NCBI RefSeq assembly: GCF_014385065.1
Contig: NZ_JACRTA010000001.1
Location: 496,001 to 560,000, forward strand
DNA length: 64,000 nt
From: Lentihominibacter hominis
Lineage (GTDB): Bacteria; Bacillota; Clostridia; Peptostreptococcales; Anaerovoracaceae
Direction: 5' to 3'
Part shown: in pieces, positions 26,758-36,588 of the stretch
How the letters are laid out: the number at the start of each line of letters is the position of its first letter
How positions within the stretch are numbered: the stretch's first letter is position 1
Program-made: the position numbers and the translations under genes
The notes under the pieces: generated by a model
The model's database searches: none
What the model was told of the DNA's origin: nothing
Seen by the model: only the letters and a program-made list of their open reading frames with translations

Positions 26758-28326
26758 CTATTCAAACTCTATTGTCCCCGGTGGCTTTCCCGTACAATCG
26801 TACAGAACTCTGTTAACATGCTTTACTTCATTTATGATTCTGGTTGTCACCTTACCTATAACCTCCCACGGAAGCTGAGCTGCCTCTGCCGTCATAAAAT
26901 CACTGGTAAATACTGCTCTTAGAGCCACAGCATAATCGTATGTTCTAAAGTCACCCATGACTCCAACACTCCTCATATTCGTAAGAGCTGCAAAATACTG
27001 TCCGAGAGTTCCCTCCCGTCCGGATTTAGGGATAAGTCCGGCTTCCATAGCTGCCGCAATTTCCTCTCGGTAAATAGCATCCGCATCTTGAACAATTTTT
27101 ACCTTTTCTTCCGTGACTTCTCCCACTATTCTAACACCGAGGCCGGGACCGGGGAATGGCTGACGGAACACCAAATATTCCGGTATCCCTAATGCAAGCC
27201 CCGTTTTCCTAACCTCGTCTTTAAACAGCATCCTGAGAGGTTCTATTATTTCCTTAAATTCCACATGATCCGGAAGCCCTCCTACATTATGATGAGATTT
27301 TATCACAGCAGATTTTCCAAACCCGCTCTCGATAACATCAGGATATATCGTTCCCTGTACAAGAAAATCAACAGCTCCAATCTTTTTTGCCTGTTCCTCA
27401 AAGACTCTGATAAATTCCTCACCTATTATTTTTCTCTTCTCCTCCGGCTCACTGATCCCCGAAAGCCTGTCATAAAATCTCTTCTGAGCATTCACTCTGA
27501 TAAAATTAAGATCGTAGTTTCCTTCAGGTCCAAATACAGCTTCTACTTCATCTCCTTCATTTTTTCTCAGAAGACCGTGATCTACAAAAACACATGTCAA
27601 CTGTTTTCCCACTGCCTTTGAAAGAAGAACAGCCGCAACAGAAGAATCTACTCCACCGGAAAGTGCGCAGAGGACCTTTCCGGAACCCACCTTTCTTCTC
27701 ACAGCCTTTATGGCATCATCTGCAAAAGATCCCATCTCCCAGTCTCCGGAACATCCGCACACATCTTTTACAAAGGCGCTCAACATTTTAGAACCTTCTT
27801 CAGTATGCATCACCTCAGGATGAAGTTGAAGAGCATATATCTTCCTTGCTCTGTTTTCCATCGCCGCTACAGGACACACATCAGTATGAGCAGTTACCGT
27901 AAATCCTTCCGGCGGCATGCTTATATAATCAGTATGGCTCATCCAGCAAACAGTCCTGTCTGATACGTTCCTGAAAAGGCCGCCTTTCTCATCTATAGTT
28001 AACTCTGTCCTTCCGTACTCACTTACAGGAGCAGTTTCCACTCTGCCGCCCAGCTGATGAGCTATGAGCTGGGCCCCATAACAGATTCCGAGAATAGGTA
28101 TTCCCATATCATAAAGCTCCCTTGAATACTGTGGAGAATTATCTCCGTAAACACTGTTCGGCCCTCCTGTAAAAATTATTCCTTTAGGCTTCGCAGCTTT
28201 TATATCTTCAAGACTTATTGTATAAGGATGCACTTCACAATAAACGCTGCATTCCCTTACGCGGCGGGCAATCAGCTGATTATACTGCCCGCCGAAATCC
28301 AAAACTATGATTTTCTCATGTTTCAT
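26758..28326 (-). CDS. guaA: GMP synthase (glutamine-hydrolysing)
   Basis: The 522-residue protein is full length. The N-terminal glutamine amidotransferase has the nucleophile Cys in GICYGAQ near 81 and the His/Glu pair in [14 protein letters not shown]; the synthetase has the PP-loop [12 protein letters not shown] and the C-terminal dimerisation region ending in PPGTIEFE, where the family commonly ends PPATIEWE. It converts XMP, ATP and glutamine to GMP. It follows guaB on the same strand with a terminator between, completing the IMP-to-GMP branch. Confidence 0.97.
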   Translation of the reverse strand: MKHEKIIVLDFGGQYNQLIARRVRECSVYCEVHPYTISLEDIKAAKPKGIIFTGGPNSVYGDNSPQYSRELYDMGIPILGICYGAQLIAHQLGGRVETAPVSEYGRTELTIDEKGGLFRNVSDRTVCWMSHTDYISMPPEGFTVTAHTDVCPVAAMENRARKIYALQLHPEVMHTEEGSKMLSAFVKDVCGCSGDWEMGSFADDAIKAVRRKVGSGKVLCALSGGVDSSVAAVLLSKAVGKQLTCVFVDHGLLRKNEGDEVEAVFGPEGNYDLNFIRVNAQKRFYDRLSGISEPEEKRKIIGEEFIRVFEEQAKKIGAVDFLVQGTIYPDVIESGFGKSAVIKSHHNVGGLPDHVEFKEIIEPLRMLFKDEVRKTGLALGIPEYLVFRQPFPGPGLGVRIVGEVTEEKVKIVQDADAIYREEIAAAMEAGLIPKSGREGTLGQYFAALTNMRSVGVMGDFRTYDYAVALRAVFTSDFMTAEAAQLPWEVIGKVTTRIINEVKHVNRVLYDCTGKPPGTIEFE

Positions 28327-28380
28327 ATATAGTATTCCCTTTCAAATTATATCTTTGATATTATATCCTCGCAGTCTAAG

Positions 28381-28407
28381 AAAAAATAGCCGATAACGGC
28401 TATTTTT
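28381..28407 (-). terminator. Hairpin terminator between guaB and guaA
   Basis: AAAAATAGCCG, loop of four, CGGCTATTTTT: a perfect 11-bp stem with T-run, 45 bp after the guaB stop. guaA may therefore be transcribed partly from its own promoter. Confidence 0.85.
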
Positions 28408-28452
28408 CATTATCGGCACAGCCTTAGCCTGTTGCTTCAGCAAAGCCGTTCT

Positions 28453-29961
28453 TTATCTGTTGCTGTTTCCGGAAGTATCTCTGAGGATAACATCATGCGC
28501 TCCGCCCTCTACGATACTCGTAGCTGACACTACAGTAAGTTTTGCATTCTTCTGCAAATCAGGTATAGTAAGAAGCCCGCAGTTGCACATGGTAGATTTT
28601 ACTTTCTGAAGTGACTGCCTTACATTATCACTCAGAGGTCCCGCATACGGTACATATGAGTCCACGCCCTCCTCGAAAGAGAGCTTACTGTCTCCTCCCA
28701 TATCATATCGCTGCCAGTTTCTTGCTCTGTTAGAACCTTCACCCCAGTATTCTTTCACATAACTTCCGTTTATAGTCAGTTTTGCAGTAGGCGACTCATC
28801 AAACCTTGAGAAATACCTTCCAAGCATGATGAAATCAGCTCCCATAGCCAGAGCCAGAGTCATATGATAATCATAAACTATACCTCCGTCCGAACAAATA
28901 GGAACATATACTCCTGTACGTCTAAAATAATCATCTCTAGCCTTTGCTACTTCTATGACAGCTGAAGCCTGTCCTCTTCCAATACCCTTTTGCTCTCTGG
29001 TTATACATATAGAACCGCCGCCGATACCAACTTTTACAAAATCAGCTCCCGCATCTGCAAGATAGTTAAATCCTTCCTTATCAACAACGTTGCCGGCGCC
29101 TATCTTTACACTGTCCCCATACTTTTCACGAACAAAATCCAAAGTCATCTTCTGCCATTCTGTGAATCCTTCTGATGAGTCTATACAAAGCACATCAGCT
29201 CCGGCTTCCACAAGAGCAGGTATCCTTTCCCTGTAATCTCTGGTGTTTACTCCCGCTCCCACCATATATCTCTTATGTCCGTCAAGAAGCTCATCAGGAT
29301 ATGCCTTATGTGTATCATAGTCCTTGCGAAAAACAAAATATGCAAGTCTCTGGTTCTTACCGATTATAGGAAGTGCATTAAGTTTATTATCCCACAATAT
29401 ATCATTGGCTTCGGAAAGCGTTACCCCTTCCTCGGCATATATAAGCTTTTCAAAAGGTGTCATAAAATTACATACCTTCTCATCAAGAGACATTCTGCTT
29501 ATACGATAATCTCTGCTTGTCACCAGTCCTACCATTTTTCCTTCTGCCGTACCGTCCTCGGTTACTGCTGTGGTGGAATGCCCTGTCCTCTCTTTGAGGT
29601 CCAACAGTTCTCTTAAAGTCTGATCCGGTCTGATATTTGCGTCACTTGTGACAAATCCGGCCTTATGAGACTTTACCTTCCGCACCATTTCAGACTGACT
29701 TTCTATGCTCTGGGAGCCAAATATAAATGAAATTCCGCCTTCCTTAGCAAGAGCTATCGCAAGTCTGTCTCCCGAAACCGCCTGCATAATGGCAGATACC
29801 AGGGGTATATTCATTTTTATAGCAGATTCTTCTCCCTTTCTGAATTTGACTACCGGTGTCTTTAAAGAAACATTATCCACCCTGCATTCTTTTGATGAAT
29901 ATCCCGGTACTAAAAGATATTCATTAAATGTTCTGGATGGTTCATCGAAAATATATGCCAT
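28453..29961 (-). CDS. guaB: IMP dehydrogenase
   Basis: The 502-residue enzyme oxidises IMP to XMP with NAD. Seen motifs: N-terminal LVPGYSS (where LTFDDVLLVP is commonest), two CBS domains between about 95 and 220, the catalytic cysteine in [15 protein letters not shown] near 325, and the flap [10 protein letters not shown], where bacterial enzymes often have an Arg-Tyr containing flap. The [11 protein letters not shown] and SICITR versions differ from the commonest bacterial form and recall the longer clostridial/eukaryote-like branch. A promoter lies upstream at about 30000. Confidence 0.95.
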   Translation of the reverse strand: MAYIFDEPSRTFNEYLLVPGYSSKECRVDNVSLKTPVVKFRKGEESAIKMNIPLVSAIMQAVSGDRLAIALAKEGGISFIFGSQSIESQSEMVRKVKSHKAGFVTSDANIRPDQTLRELLDLKERTGHSTTAVTEDGTAEGKMVGLVTSRDYRISRMSLDEKVCNFMTPFEKLIYAEEGVTLSEANDILWDNKLNALPIIGKNQRLAYFVFRKDYDTHKAYPDELLDGHKRYMVGAGVNTRDYRERIPALVEAGADVLCIDSSEGFTEWQKMTLDFVREKYGDSVKIGAGNVVDKEGFNYLADAGADFVKVGIGGGSICITREQKGIGRGQASAVIEVAKARDDYFRRTGVYVPICSDGGIVYDYHMTLALAMGADFIMLGRYFSRFDESPTAKLTINGSYVKEYWGEGSNRARNWQRYDMGGDSKLSFEEGVDSYVPYAGPLSDNVRQSLQKVKSTMCNCGLLTIPDLQKNAKLTVVSATSIVEGGAHDVILRDTSGNSNR

Positions 29962-29998
29962 AATTACCTCCTGCTTTTAATACAAACTATAATATTAC

Positions 29999-30027
29999 AT
30001 TTTATCTCAAATCAGCACAATTTACAA
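29999..30027 (-). promoter_or_regulatory. Promoter for guaB
   Basis: On the minus strand TTGTAA and TAAAAT are separated by 17 bp, ending about 38 bp upstream of the start codon. No purine riboswitch was recognised in the leader. Confidence 0.55.
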
Positions 30028-30090
30028 TTCAATTCAACAATTATATAAAGGTTTGCAAAAAAAACATATACTCCCATACTCCTCATATGC

Positions 30091-30129
30091 AAAAGCCTCA
30101 GCGTCGGATATATCTCCCGTGCTGAGGCT
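30091..30129 (-). terminator. Terminator after the metK-aspartokinase operon
   Basis: AGCCTCAGC and GCTGAGGCT form a 9-bp stem with an 18-base loop followed by TTTT, directly after the aspartokinase stop. Confidence 0.8.
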
Positions 30130-30139
30130 CTCCCGTTTA

Positions 30140-31456
30140 TTATGATACAAAAGCTTTATATATAGCTCTTATAGCTGTTTCAAAATCCTTGTTTTCTACT
30201 CCTACGATAATATTCATCTCACTGGACCCCTGATCTATCATCCTAATATTAATCTTTTCCTTTGCAAGAGCGTTGAACAACGCTGCTGCAACACCCGGCC
30301 TATATGACATCCCATGTCCCACGGTAGCAATAAGCGCCATATCTTCAAAGACCTCTATTGTATCAGGCTTAAGCTGACGTTCAAACTCTTCAACGATCTC
30401 ATCCAGCTTTCCATCTATTCCGTCGTTATCCAAAACTACAGACAATGTATCTACGCCGCTGGGAATATGCTCGATGGGTACATCGAAATCTTCCAAGATA
30501 GCTGTCATTTTTCTTATAAATCCTCTTTCACTGCTCATTAGATTCTTATACATGGCTATTACAGTAAAATCCTTATAGCCTGCTATTCCCGCTATTATCT
30601 GTCCTTCTTCCAGCTTCGCCGGCTCGGATGTTATTATAGTTCCGGGATCTTCAGGTCTGTTTGTATTCCTTATATTGATAGGAATATTTGCTACCCTTGC
30701 CGGATAAATGGCATCTTCATGAAGCACAGAAGCTCCCATATATGAAAGCTCCCTAAGCTCTTTATATGAAACTGTGCTAATCGGCTTAGGATTCTTCACT
30801 ATCCTCGGATCTGCCATAAGGAATCCGGATACATCTGTCCAGTTCTCATAAACATCAGCGCCAACAGCTCTTGCCACCAATGCTCCTGTAATATCGGAAC
30901 CGCCTCTTGAGAAAGTCTTCACCGTGCTGTCTATCTTCGATCCGTAAAATCCAGGTATAACAGCTGTATCATGATTAGAAAGTTCTTTCTTTATAGCTTT
31001 ATCAGTTAACTCCTCCATGAATCTCCCTTTTTCATCGAATTTAACCATTTTCGCAGAATCCACAAAATCATATCCCAAGTATGCTGCTATCAGCATAGCA
31101 TTGAGATATTCACCTCTGCTGGCTATATAATCTGCACTGGCTCCGGCTTCAAGATTCTTTTTGATTTCTTCAAATTCATAGGAAAGATTAACATCAACGC
31201 CAAGATTTACCTCCACTGCCATGAATCTGTCGCATATCACTTGGAATATCTGCTGATAAGGAATCTTATGTTCTATATGCGTTTTGCAGAGATACAACAA
31301 ATCTGTCACCTTGCTGTCTTCGGAAAATCTTTTCCCCGGCGCCGATACCACCACATATTTTATATCTTCATCATTTTTGATAATCTTGCGTATCTTTTCT
31401 ATCTGCAAAGCGTCTGCTACAGAAGAACCTCCAAACTTTGCGACTTTAACTCCCAT
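30140..31456 (-). CDS. Aspartate kinase
   Basis: The 438-residue protein, starting at ATG 31456 (MGVKVAKFGGSSVAD; AAAGGAG upstream), phosphorylates aspartate, the first step to methionine, threonine and lysine. The kinase has KFGGSSVA, RGEYLNAML, FSRGGSDITGALVA and the C-terminal half has two ACT domains for feedback control (IAMYKNLMSSERGF and IRMIDQGSSEMNI). An upstream start at 31498 would include a poor 14-residue extension. It is 66 bp after metK and shares its SAM-I riboswitch leader, so it is likely repressed by S-adenosylmethionine. Confidence 0.94.
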   Translation of the reverse strand: MGVKVAKFGGSSVADALQIEKIRKIIKNDEDIKYVVVSAPGKRFSEDSKVTDLLYLCKTHIEHKIPYQQIFQVICDRFMAVEVNLGVDVNLSYEFEEIKKNLEAGASADYIASRGEYLNAMLIAAYLGYDFVDSAKMVKFDEKGRFMEELTDKAIKKELSNHDTAVIPGFYGSKIDSTVKTFSRGGSDITGALVARAVGADVYENWTDVSGFLMADPRIVKNPKPISTVSYKELRELSYMGASVLHEDAIYPARVANIPINIRNTNRPEDPGTIITSEPAKLEEGQIIAGIAGYKDFTVIAMYKNLMSSERGFIRKMTAILEDFDVPIEHIPSGVDTLSVVLDNDGIDGKLDEIVEEFERQLKPDTIEVFEDMALIATVGHGMSYRPGVAAALFNALAKEKINIRMIDQGSSEMNIIVGVENKDFETAIRAIYKAFVS

Positions 31457-31522
31457 ATTTTCTAAATCTCCTTTCATATCTCTGATTGCTGAAAGCAATC
31501 ATGCAGGTTACATCGTATCATT

Positions 31523-32725
31523 TTACTTATTTGACAAATCAGCAGCCTTTCTGAGAATTTCTGCCTTATCGGTCTTCTCCCACGGCAAATCTATATCTGT
31601 TCTTCCGAAATGTCCGTAAGCAGCTACCTGCCTGTATATAGGTCTTCTGAGGCCCAGATCTCTGATTATCGCCGCAGGTCTGAGATCAAAATTTTCTTCG
31701 ACTATCTGAGCCAGCTTTTCATCTGAGATCCTGCCTGTTCCAAATGAGTCGACAAGTATAGATACAGGTCTGGCTACACCTATCGCATACGCCAGCTGAA
31801 TCTCGCATTTATCAGCAAGCCCTGCAGCTACCATATTCTTCGCCACATATCTCGCAGCATATGCCGCTGATCTGTCAACTTTCGTAGGATCTTTCCCGCT
31901 GAAAGCCCCTCCTCCGTGACGTGCATAACCTCCGTATGTATCAACGATTAGTTTCCTTCCGGTTAGCCCTGAATCTCCATGAGGTCCGCCGATAACAAAT
32001 CTCCCTGTAGGATTTATGAAATATTTTGTTTGATCATCCAGAAGGCTACTGTCCACCACAGGCTTTACCACATGTTCTATCAGATCTTTTCTTATCCTGG
32101 AAAGCTCCACATCCGGATCATGCTGTGTGGATATCACTATAGTATCTATCCTTTTAACTTTATCATCTTCGTATTCAACTGTTACCTGAGTCTTCCCGTC
32201 AGGCCTCAAATAAGTCAATATACCATCTTTTCTGACATCCGCCAATCTCTTGGAAAGTCTGTGAGCGAGAGATATAGGCATAGGCATCAGCTCAGGTGTT
32301 TCATTACACGCAAACCCAAACATCATTCCCTGATCGCCCGCACCCGTCTCGTCAGACAAATCCGCCTCATCATTAAGCTGCCCCTCTTTATATTCAAGAG
32401 CTTTATCGACTCCCATGGCAATATCGGCAGACTGTTCATCTATAGCTGTAAGAATAGCACACACATTGCCGTCAAACCCATACTCGCAGTGATTATATCC
32501 TATATCACAGATAACTTCTCTGGCCAGTTTCTGAATGTCTATATAACATTCTGTACTTATTTCTCCCATTATCATAGCATATCCTGTATTCACAGTAGTT
32601 TCAGCCGCTACTCTTCCCATAGGGTCTTTTTCCATTATAGCATCTACTATAGCATCGGAAATTTGATCACATATTTTATCCGGATGTCCCTCCGTAACAG
32701 ATTCCGATGTAAATAATTTTTTCAT
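31523..32725 (-). CDS. metK: S-adenosylmethionine synthetase
   Basis: The 400-residue protein makes S-adenosylmethionine from methionine and ATP. It has [12 protein letters not shown] at the N-terminus, [12 protein letters not shown] near 120, and [13 protein letters not shown] and the [16 protein letters not shown] loop. Start ATG 32725 (MKKLFTSES) is best spaced from GGAGG; an ATG three bases upstream is too close. A SAM-I riboswitch and terminator precede it. The first of two genes with an aspartokinase. Confidence 0.97.
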   Translation of the reverse strand: MKKLFTSESVTEGHPDKICDQISDAIVDAIMEKDPMGRVAAETTVNTGYAMIMGEISTECYIDIQKLAREVICDIGYNHCEYGFDGNVCAILTAIDEQSADIAMGVDKALEYKEGQLNDEADLSDETGAGDQGMMFGFACNETPELMPMPISLAHRLSKRLADVRKDGILTYLRPDGKTQVTVEYEDDKVKRIDTIVISTQHDPDVELSRIRKDLIEHVVKPVVDSSLLDDQTKYFINPTGRFVIGGPHGDSGLTGRKLIVDTYGGYARHGGGAFSGKDPTKVDRSAAYAARYVAKNMVAAGLADKCEIQLAYAIGVARPVSILVDSFGTGRISDEKLAQIVEENFDLRPAAIIRDLGLRRPIYRQVAAYGHFGRTDIDLPWEKTDKAEILRKAADLSNK

Positions 32726-32741
32726 CATTACCTCCATAAAG

Positions 32742-32770
32742 AAAAACCTCTTTCAGAATTAGAAAGAGAT
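32742..32770 (-). terminator. Riboswitch expression-platform terminator
   Basis: CTCTTTC and GAAAGAG arms around a 7-base loop, then a T-run on the minus strand, between the SAM-I aptamer and metK. Bases GGAAAGA after the aptamer P1 strand can pair with the first terminator arm as antiterminator. Confidence 0.85.
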
Positions 32771-32787
32771 CGTTTACCGTTTTCTTT

Positions 32788-32896
32788 CCTCATCTTTCAG
32801 ACCGCAATATCTGTAGGATTTAGCACCTTCTGTACTTTAACATACAGGGGTTGCCGGGCTTCACAGGGCCTATTCCCTCCGCCGCTCTTAATAAGG
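32788..32896 (-). ncRNA. SAM-I (S-box) riboswitch
   Basis: On the minus strand the conserved S-box elements appear in order: CTTATTAAGAG, GCGGAGGGA, GGCCC, TGAAGCC, CGGCAACC, then AAGGTGCTAAATCC and a closing GATGAGG that pairs with the first CCTTAT to form P1. It is followed by a terminator. SAM binding should stabilise P1, free the terminator and switch off metK and the downstream aspartokinase. Confidence 0.96.
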
Positions 32897-33053
32897 AATT
32901 ATTTGATTTTCCTTATTAATTATATATCAATTAAATTCTCTGTCAATAGATGGCGCTAACTTTATTTCTCTTGTATTTTTCCCCAAATAAGGTATACTTT
33001 CTGTATCGACCGCATAATTTTTGCAACAGAAAAAAATCAATGAGGTATTTAAT

Positions 33054-34250
33054 TTGAGCAAACCTAAATTAACTGTTATCGAAGGAGGTCTTTCCTCCTC
33101 AATAGAAAAACGGAATAAATACTTTGTCTCTGCCTATGTTACTGATACGCGACTAATGGGTGTCCTTTCAATATATGCAAGATGGAAGATTTCCGATACA
33201 GATCCGGATTCTGATCTGCATCAATTTTTTTATATAGATTGTGAAGAGGCGGGTCTTGAAACTTATAAGAGTATTATAGGCAATGATTTTGAAAAACTGA
33301 ACTATATAGAACAAGCTCTCATAGGTGGATTAGGTGCAAAAAAAATAAGCCTTTCCGAACGCCATCTCCGAGGTCTTATAACATACTACAAGCGATTCAA
33401 TCAGATCCACAGTCTTCCCCTGCCGCCAAATTACGGGGAATACGGCTTTATAACTGAGCCTGAAACTACGCTTACATCCGATGAAATGAAAGCCCTCATG
33501 AATGAAATATGCAGCGAGATTACATCTGATTATCAGGTTATAAATTATTTTCTCATGAGATGCTTCGGCAGAGACCGCCAGGGGGCGACTTACCTTGCCG
33601 ACAAAAGTGTTCCGGTAGATTTATATGATAATTATCACCAAGCTACTTTCTGCAAAAACGTTATTGATGCTGAACGTACTTATGAAGACGATGCCGTCTC
33701 TTATCTCTGCGAATCTCTTATAGAGCAGAACAATAGTTATGAAGTAGTCATTTCAAAAGTAGTGGTAAAAAATCTGAAAGTCGTTTCTTTCAGTAAATGT
33801 TCAGGCTTTGACATCAGCACTGCAGAAGCTGCAATGATGCTGGCAAAGCCTGAATATATAACTGTATATGAAGTTCTTCTTTCCGACGATGATATGGATA
33901 ACAACATAGGAGAACTTACGGTCAATCTTGATACCATAATGTCCACCCACGAAAACGGCAGAATGTTTATGGCATTCAAGAAAAACAACGACCATGTTGA
34001 CGAAAGAGTTTTCCGTCTCAGCAACGATGTCAAAGGAGTATACTTTTTGACTGATTTCGGTCAGCTTATAGTATCCGCATACAGCCTTCCCGACATACGA
34101 TATCTGGAGAACAAACTCAAGGCAAGTCCTCTGGCTCCTTTTTTAATGACCACTGCAAAATATGAATTCAAAGAACCTGTTCTTTTTGAATTTATACAAA
34201 GTGATTTTGAAGACTTTGAGGACTTTCTCAATTTTATAAAGAATGAATAA
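33054..34250 (+). CDS. Protein of unknown function
   Basis: I do not recognise this 398-residue protein. The best start is TTG 33054 (SKPKLTVIEGGL), as GAGGT precedes it; a further TTG at 33021 has no site. It is soluble, with no signal peptide or membrane span, and has a pronounced acidic C-terminus (DFEDFEDFLNFI). Mixed alpha/beta composition, DRQGATYLADKSVPVDLYDNYHQATFC near 190-215 and a C-terminal block with GVYFLTDFGQLIVSAYS. TATACT with an upstream TTGTAT about 16 bp away is a plausible promoter. Its last 17 bp overlap the convergent serine hydrolase gene. Confidence 0.75.
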   Translation: MSKPKLTVIEGGLSSSIEKRNKYFVSAYVTDTRLMGVLSIYARWKISDTDPDSDLHQFFYIDCEEAGLETYKSIIGNDFEKLNYIEQALIGGLGAKKISLSERHLRGLITYYKRFNQIHSLPLPPNYGEYGFITEPETTLTSDEMKALMNEICSEITSDYQVINYFLMRCFGRDRQGATYLADKSVPVDLYDNYHQATFCKNVIDAERTYEDDAVSYLCESLIEQNNSYEVVISKVVVKNLKVVSFSKCSGFDISTAEAAMMLAKPEYITVYEVLLSDDDMDNNIGELTVNLDTIMSTHENGRMFMAFKKNNDHVDERVFRLSNDVKGVYFLTDFGQLIVSAYSLPDIRYLENKLKASPLAPFLMTTAKYEFKEPVLFEFIQSDFEDFEDFLNFIKNE

Positions 34251-35316
34251 GTTCAGCAAACAATGTTTTGCTGATTCTTTTTACCGGAGCGGCAGAGACA
34301 TTGGAAAGTACTGATATCGTCATGTCCAGCTCCGGACACATCCAGAAACTTGCTCTGAAACCGATGTCCGTTCCCTCATGTCCTATCAGATGATATCCTT
34401 CCTGTTCTCTCATAAACCATCCTAAGCCCATCTTTTCTCCATTATTGGGAACAACCGCATACTCTTGCCACATCTTATCATATGTTTCTGACGAGAACGC
34501 CTTTCTGTCAAGATTGAATCTTCCCCATTTAAGCATATCCTCAACGTTGGTAGTAAGCGTAGAGCTCGGAGCGTGCTGCCTGCTGTAAGGATAATACTTC
34601 GCCATTATCAAATTTTTATCTGAATCTCTCTCATGAGGCATAGCCATTCTCAGAGTATCTATATAATCAAGTTCAAGACTTCCTCCGGTTCTTTCTATAG
34701 TAAGAACCGTGGTATTCTCCATTCCCGCAGGTCTAAAGCAGTTTTCCTTTATGAATTCATCAAACAGTTTGCCGGAAACTTCTTCTATAACGGCTCCCAA
34801 AAGCTCATATGCAATACTGCTGTAGATAAAACCTCCCTTACCCGGTTCACAGAGCATTCGTCCTTTCAAAACTTCATCAGAAACTACGTAATTCCTGAGA
34901 GACTCTGCATCTACAACTTTATCTCCCCATTTCCATTCCCAGTCCTCTACCGGAACATCATGCAGCCCCGATATATGACATAACATCTGGTACAGTTTGA
35001 TATCCCTGCATCTCTTGTCATCCATTTCCCAATAAGGCAGCAGATCCACCAGTCTGTCATCAAGATCTATCTTTTTCTCATCTACCAGCTTCATAATACC
35101 CATGGCGGTCATCATTTTAGACGCGGAAGCACAGTGATACACATCGTTTTTATCTATAGGATCTTTCGTTATAAAATTCCTGTATCCCCTGGCGCCGGTA
35201 AATCGTTCATCTCCAATCATAACCCCCAAAGCGACACTTGGTACATCGTAGATTTCCATAGCTTTATCGAGAAAAGCTCCACATAGATCATTCAGTTTTA
35301 ATCCTTCTTTTACCAT
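34234..35316 (-). CDS. Serine hydrolase, beta-lactamase/penicillin-binding-protein-like (first of tandem pair)
   Basis: The 360-residue protein starts at ATG 35316, with AAAGGA upstream, and has no signal peptide, so is probably cytoplasmic. The serine of SxxK is in CASASKMMT (S-A-S-K); the second motif reads YSSIAY, not the canonical YxN; LIGHEGTDIGFR fits the HxG third motif. Members include class C beta-lactamases, D-aminopeptidases and esterases. It is a paralog of the next gene upstream, 101 bp away, sharing many blocks (HAPSSTLT, KMWQEYAV/KMWTERVD). Tail overlaps the unknown plus-strand gene. Confidence 0.87.
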   Translation of the reverse strand: MVKEGLKLNDLCGAFLDKAMEIYDVPSVALGVMIGDERFTGARGYRNFITKDPIDKNDVYHCASASKMMTAMGIMKLVDEKKIDLDDRLVDLLPYWEMDDKRCRDIKLYQMLCHISGLHDVPVEDWEWKWGDKVVDAESLRNYVVSDEVLKGRMLCEPGKGGFIYSSIAYELLGAVIEEVSGKLFDEFIKENCFRPAGMENTTVLTIERTGGSLELDYIDTLRMAMPHERDSDKNLIMAKYYPYSRQHAPSSTLTTNVEDMLKWGRFNLDRKAFSSETYDKMWQEYAVVPNNGEKMGLGWFMREQEGYHLIGHEGTDIGFRASFWMCPELDMTISVLSNVSAAPVKRISKTLFAELIHSL

Positions 35317-35417
35317 TGTAATCAAATTCCTTTCATATGTATATATCCCATCGCCTGCTACAGCGACACGGATTTTCTTTAATGAGCTATTCTATTTTAT
35401 CATATTGTGTCAGACCA

Positions 35418-36485
35418 TCACAATGCTTGGACAACAGCTGAAAAGAAATTTTCACTTACAGGTTCAATTGGAGCCTCTGATGTGTTGGACAAAATCACCA
35501 TAGCTGCATCAAGCTGAGGACACAGCCAGAAACTTGTTCTAAAACCTACATCTCCTCCTTCATGTCCTATAAGGCGAAAACCATCCTGATTTCTGATAAA
35601 CCATCCCATTCCCATTTCGGCACCCTTGTCAGGAGCGTCAACACGTTCAGTCCACATCTTATCATAAGATTCTGCAGATACTGCTTTTTTATCAAGATTG
35701 AATCTTGCCCATCTCAAAAGATCCACTGTATTCGATGTCAAAGTCGAGCTGGGAGCATGCTGTCTCGAATATGGATAAACTGTTTCAAGAACGACAGATC
35801 CGTCAGCTTTCCGTCTGTGAGGCATAGCCATTCCGGCCTTATCTACATTGTCAAGCTCCAAACTACCTGCTGTCCTTTCAAAAGTCAGAAACGTAGTATC
35901 ACCCATTCCTGCAGGTTTAAAAAAATTCTCTGCAATAAATTCCTCAAAACTCTGCCCGGAAAATTCCTGTATTATCAGTCCCAGCAAATCATAGGAAAGA
36001 TCACTATACATAAATTCAAAATCTTCCGGATCACTATTCATAACAACTCTTTTAACTTCATCAGAAATAGCATGCTTCCTAAGAGAATCCTCCCCCTTTT
36101 CCGCTGATTTCCAGTCCAATTCTTCGATATCCTGAAGTCCCGAAATATGACTCAACATATGATGAAGCCTGACTTTTTCACATCGTTTATCAGCGATTGA
36201 CAAATATGGTAATAAATCGACTAATTTATCCTGCAAATCGAGCTTTTTCTGATCTACAAGCTTCATTATTCCTGTCGAAGTAAATGTTTTAGATATAGAC
36301 GCACAGTGAAAAATGTCGTTCGGTTTCATTTTATCCCCGGTGATATAATTTCTGAATCCCCTGGAATCAACAAATATCTCATCTCCTATCATCAATCCCA
36401 TAGCCAGTCCCGCCATATCATTGAGATTCGCAGTATCAAGAACGCCCCTACATATATCCGCAAGTTTTGCGGTTTCTTTTGCCAT
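35418..36485 (-). CDS. Serine hydrolase, beta-lactamase-like (second of tandem pair)
   Basis: The 355-residue paralog of the neighbouring gene has SxxK in CASISKTFT, YSDLSY at the second motif and LIGHEGGDVGFR at the third. Length, lack of signal peptide and shared blocks indicate a recent-to-old tandem duplication. Substrate is unknown; the altered second motif (Tyr-Ser-Asp rather than Tyr-Ser/Ala-Asn) is shared in type with its partner and suggests a hydrolase or esterase rather than a beta-lactamase. Divergent from the aldo/keto reductase gene. Confidence 0.87.
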   Translation of the reverse strand: MAKETAKLADICRGVLDTANLNDMAGLAMGLMIGDEIFVDSRGFRNYITGDKMKPNDIFHCASISKTFTSTGIMKLVDQKKLDLQDKLVDLLPYLSIADKRCEKVRLHHMLSHISGLQDIEELDWKSAEKGEDSLRKHAISDEVKRVVMNSDPEDFEFMYSDLSYDLLGLIIQEFSGQSFEEFIAENFFKPAGMGDTTFLTFERTAGSLELDNVDKAGMAMPHRRKADGSVVLETVYPYSRQHAPSSTLTSNTVDLLRWARFNLDKKAVSAESYDKMWTERVDAPDKGAEMGMGWFIRNQDGFRLIGHEGGDVGFRTSFWLCPQLDAAMVILSNTSEAPIEPVSENFFSAVVQAL

Positions 36486-36588
36486 TGAAATACAACTCCT
36501 TTTTAAGTATAATTATGATATATAATATCATGAAAGTTTGTAATTTCAATGAATTCTTGTTATGAGAAGAATATTTTAGGAGTAAGAA

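Noticed and set aside
28400..28450. Second GC-rich hairpin after guaB.
   Set aside because: Imperfect and without a T-run; the perfect stem at 28381-28407 explains termination better.
31979..32716. A 245-codon open frame antisense to metK.
   Set aside because: Shadow of metK codon pattern: no ribosome binding site, no recognisable family.
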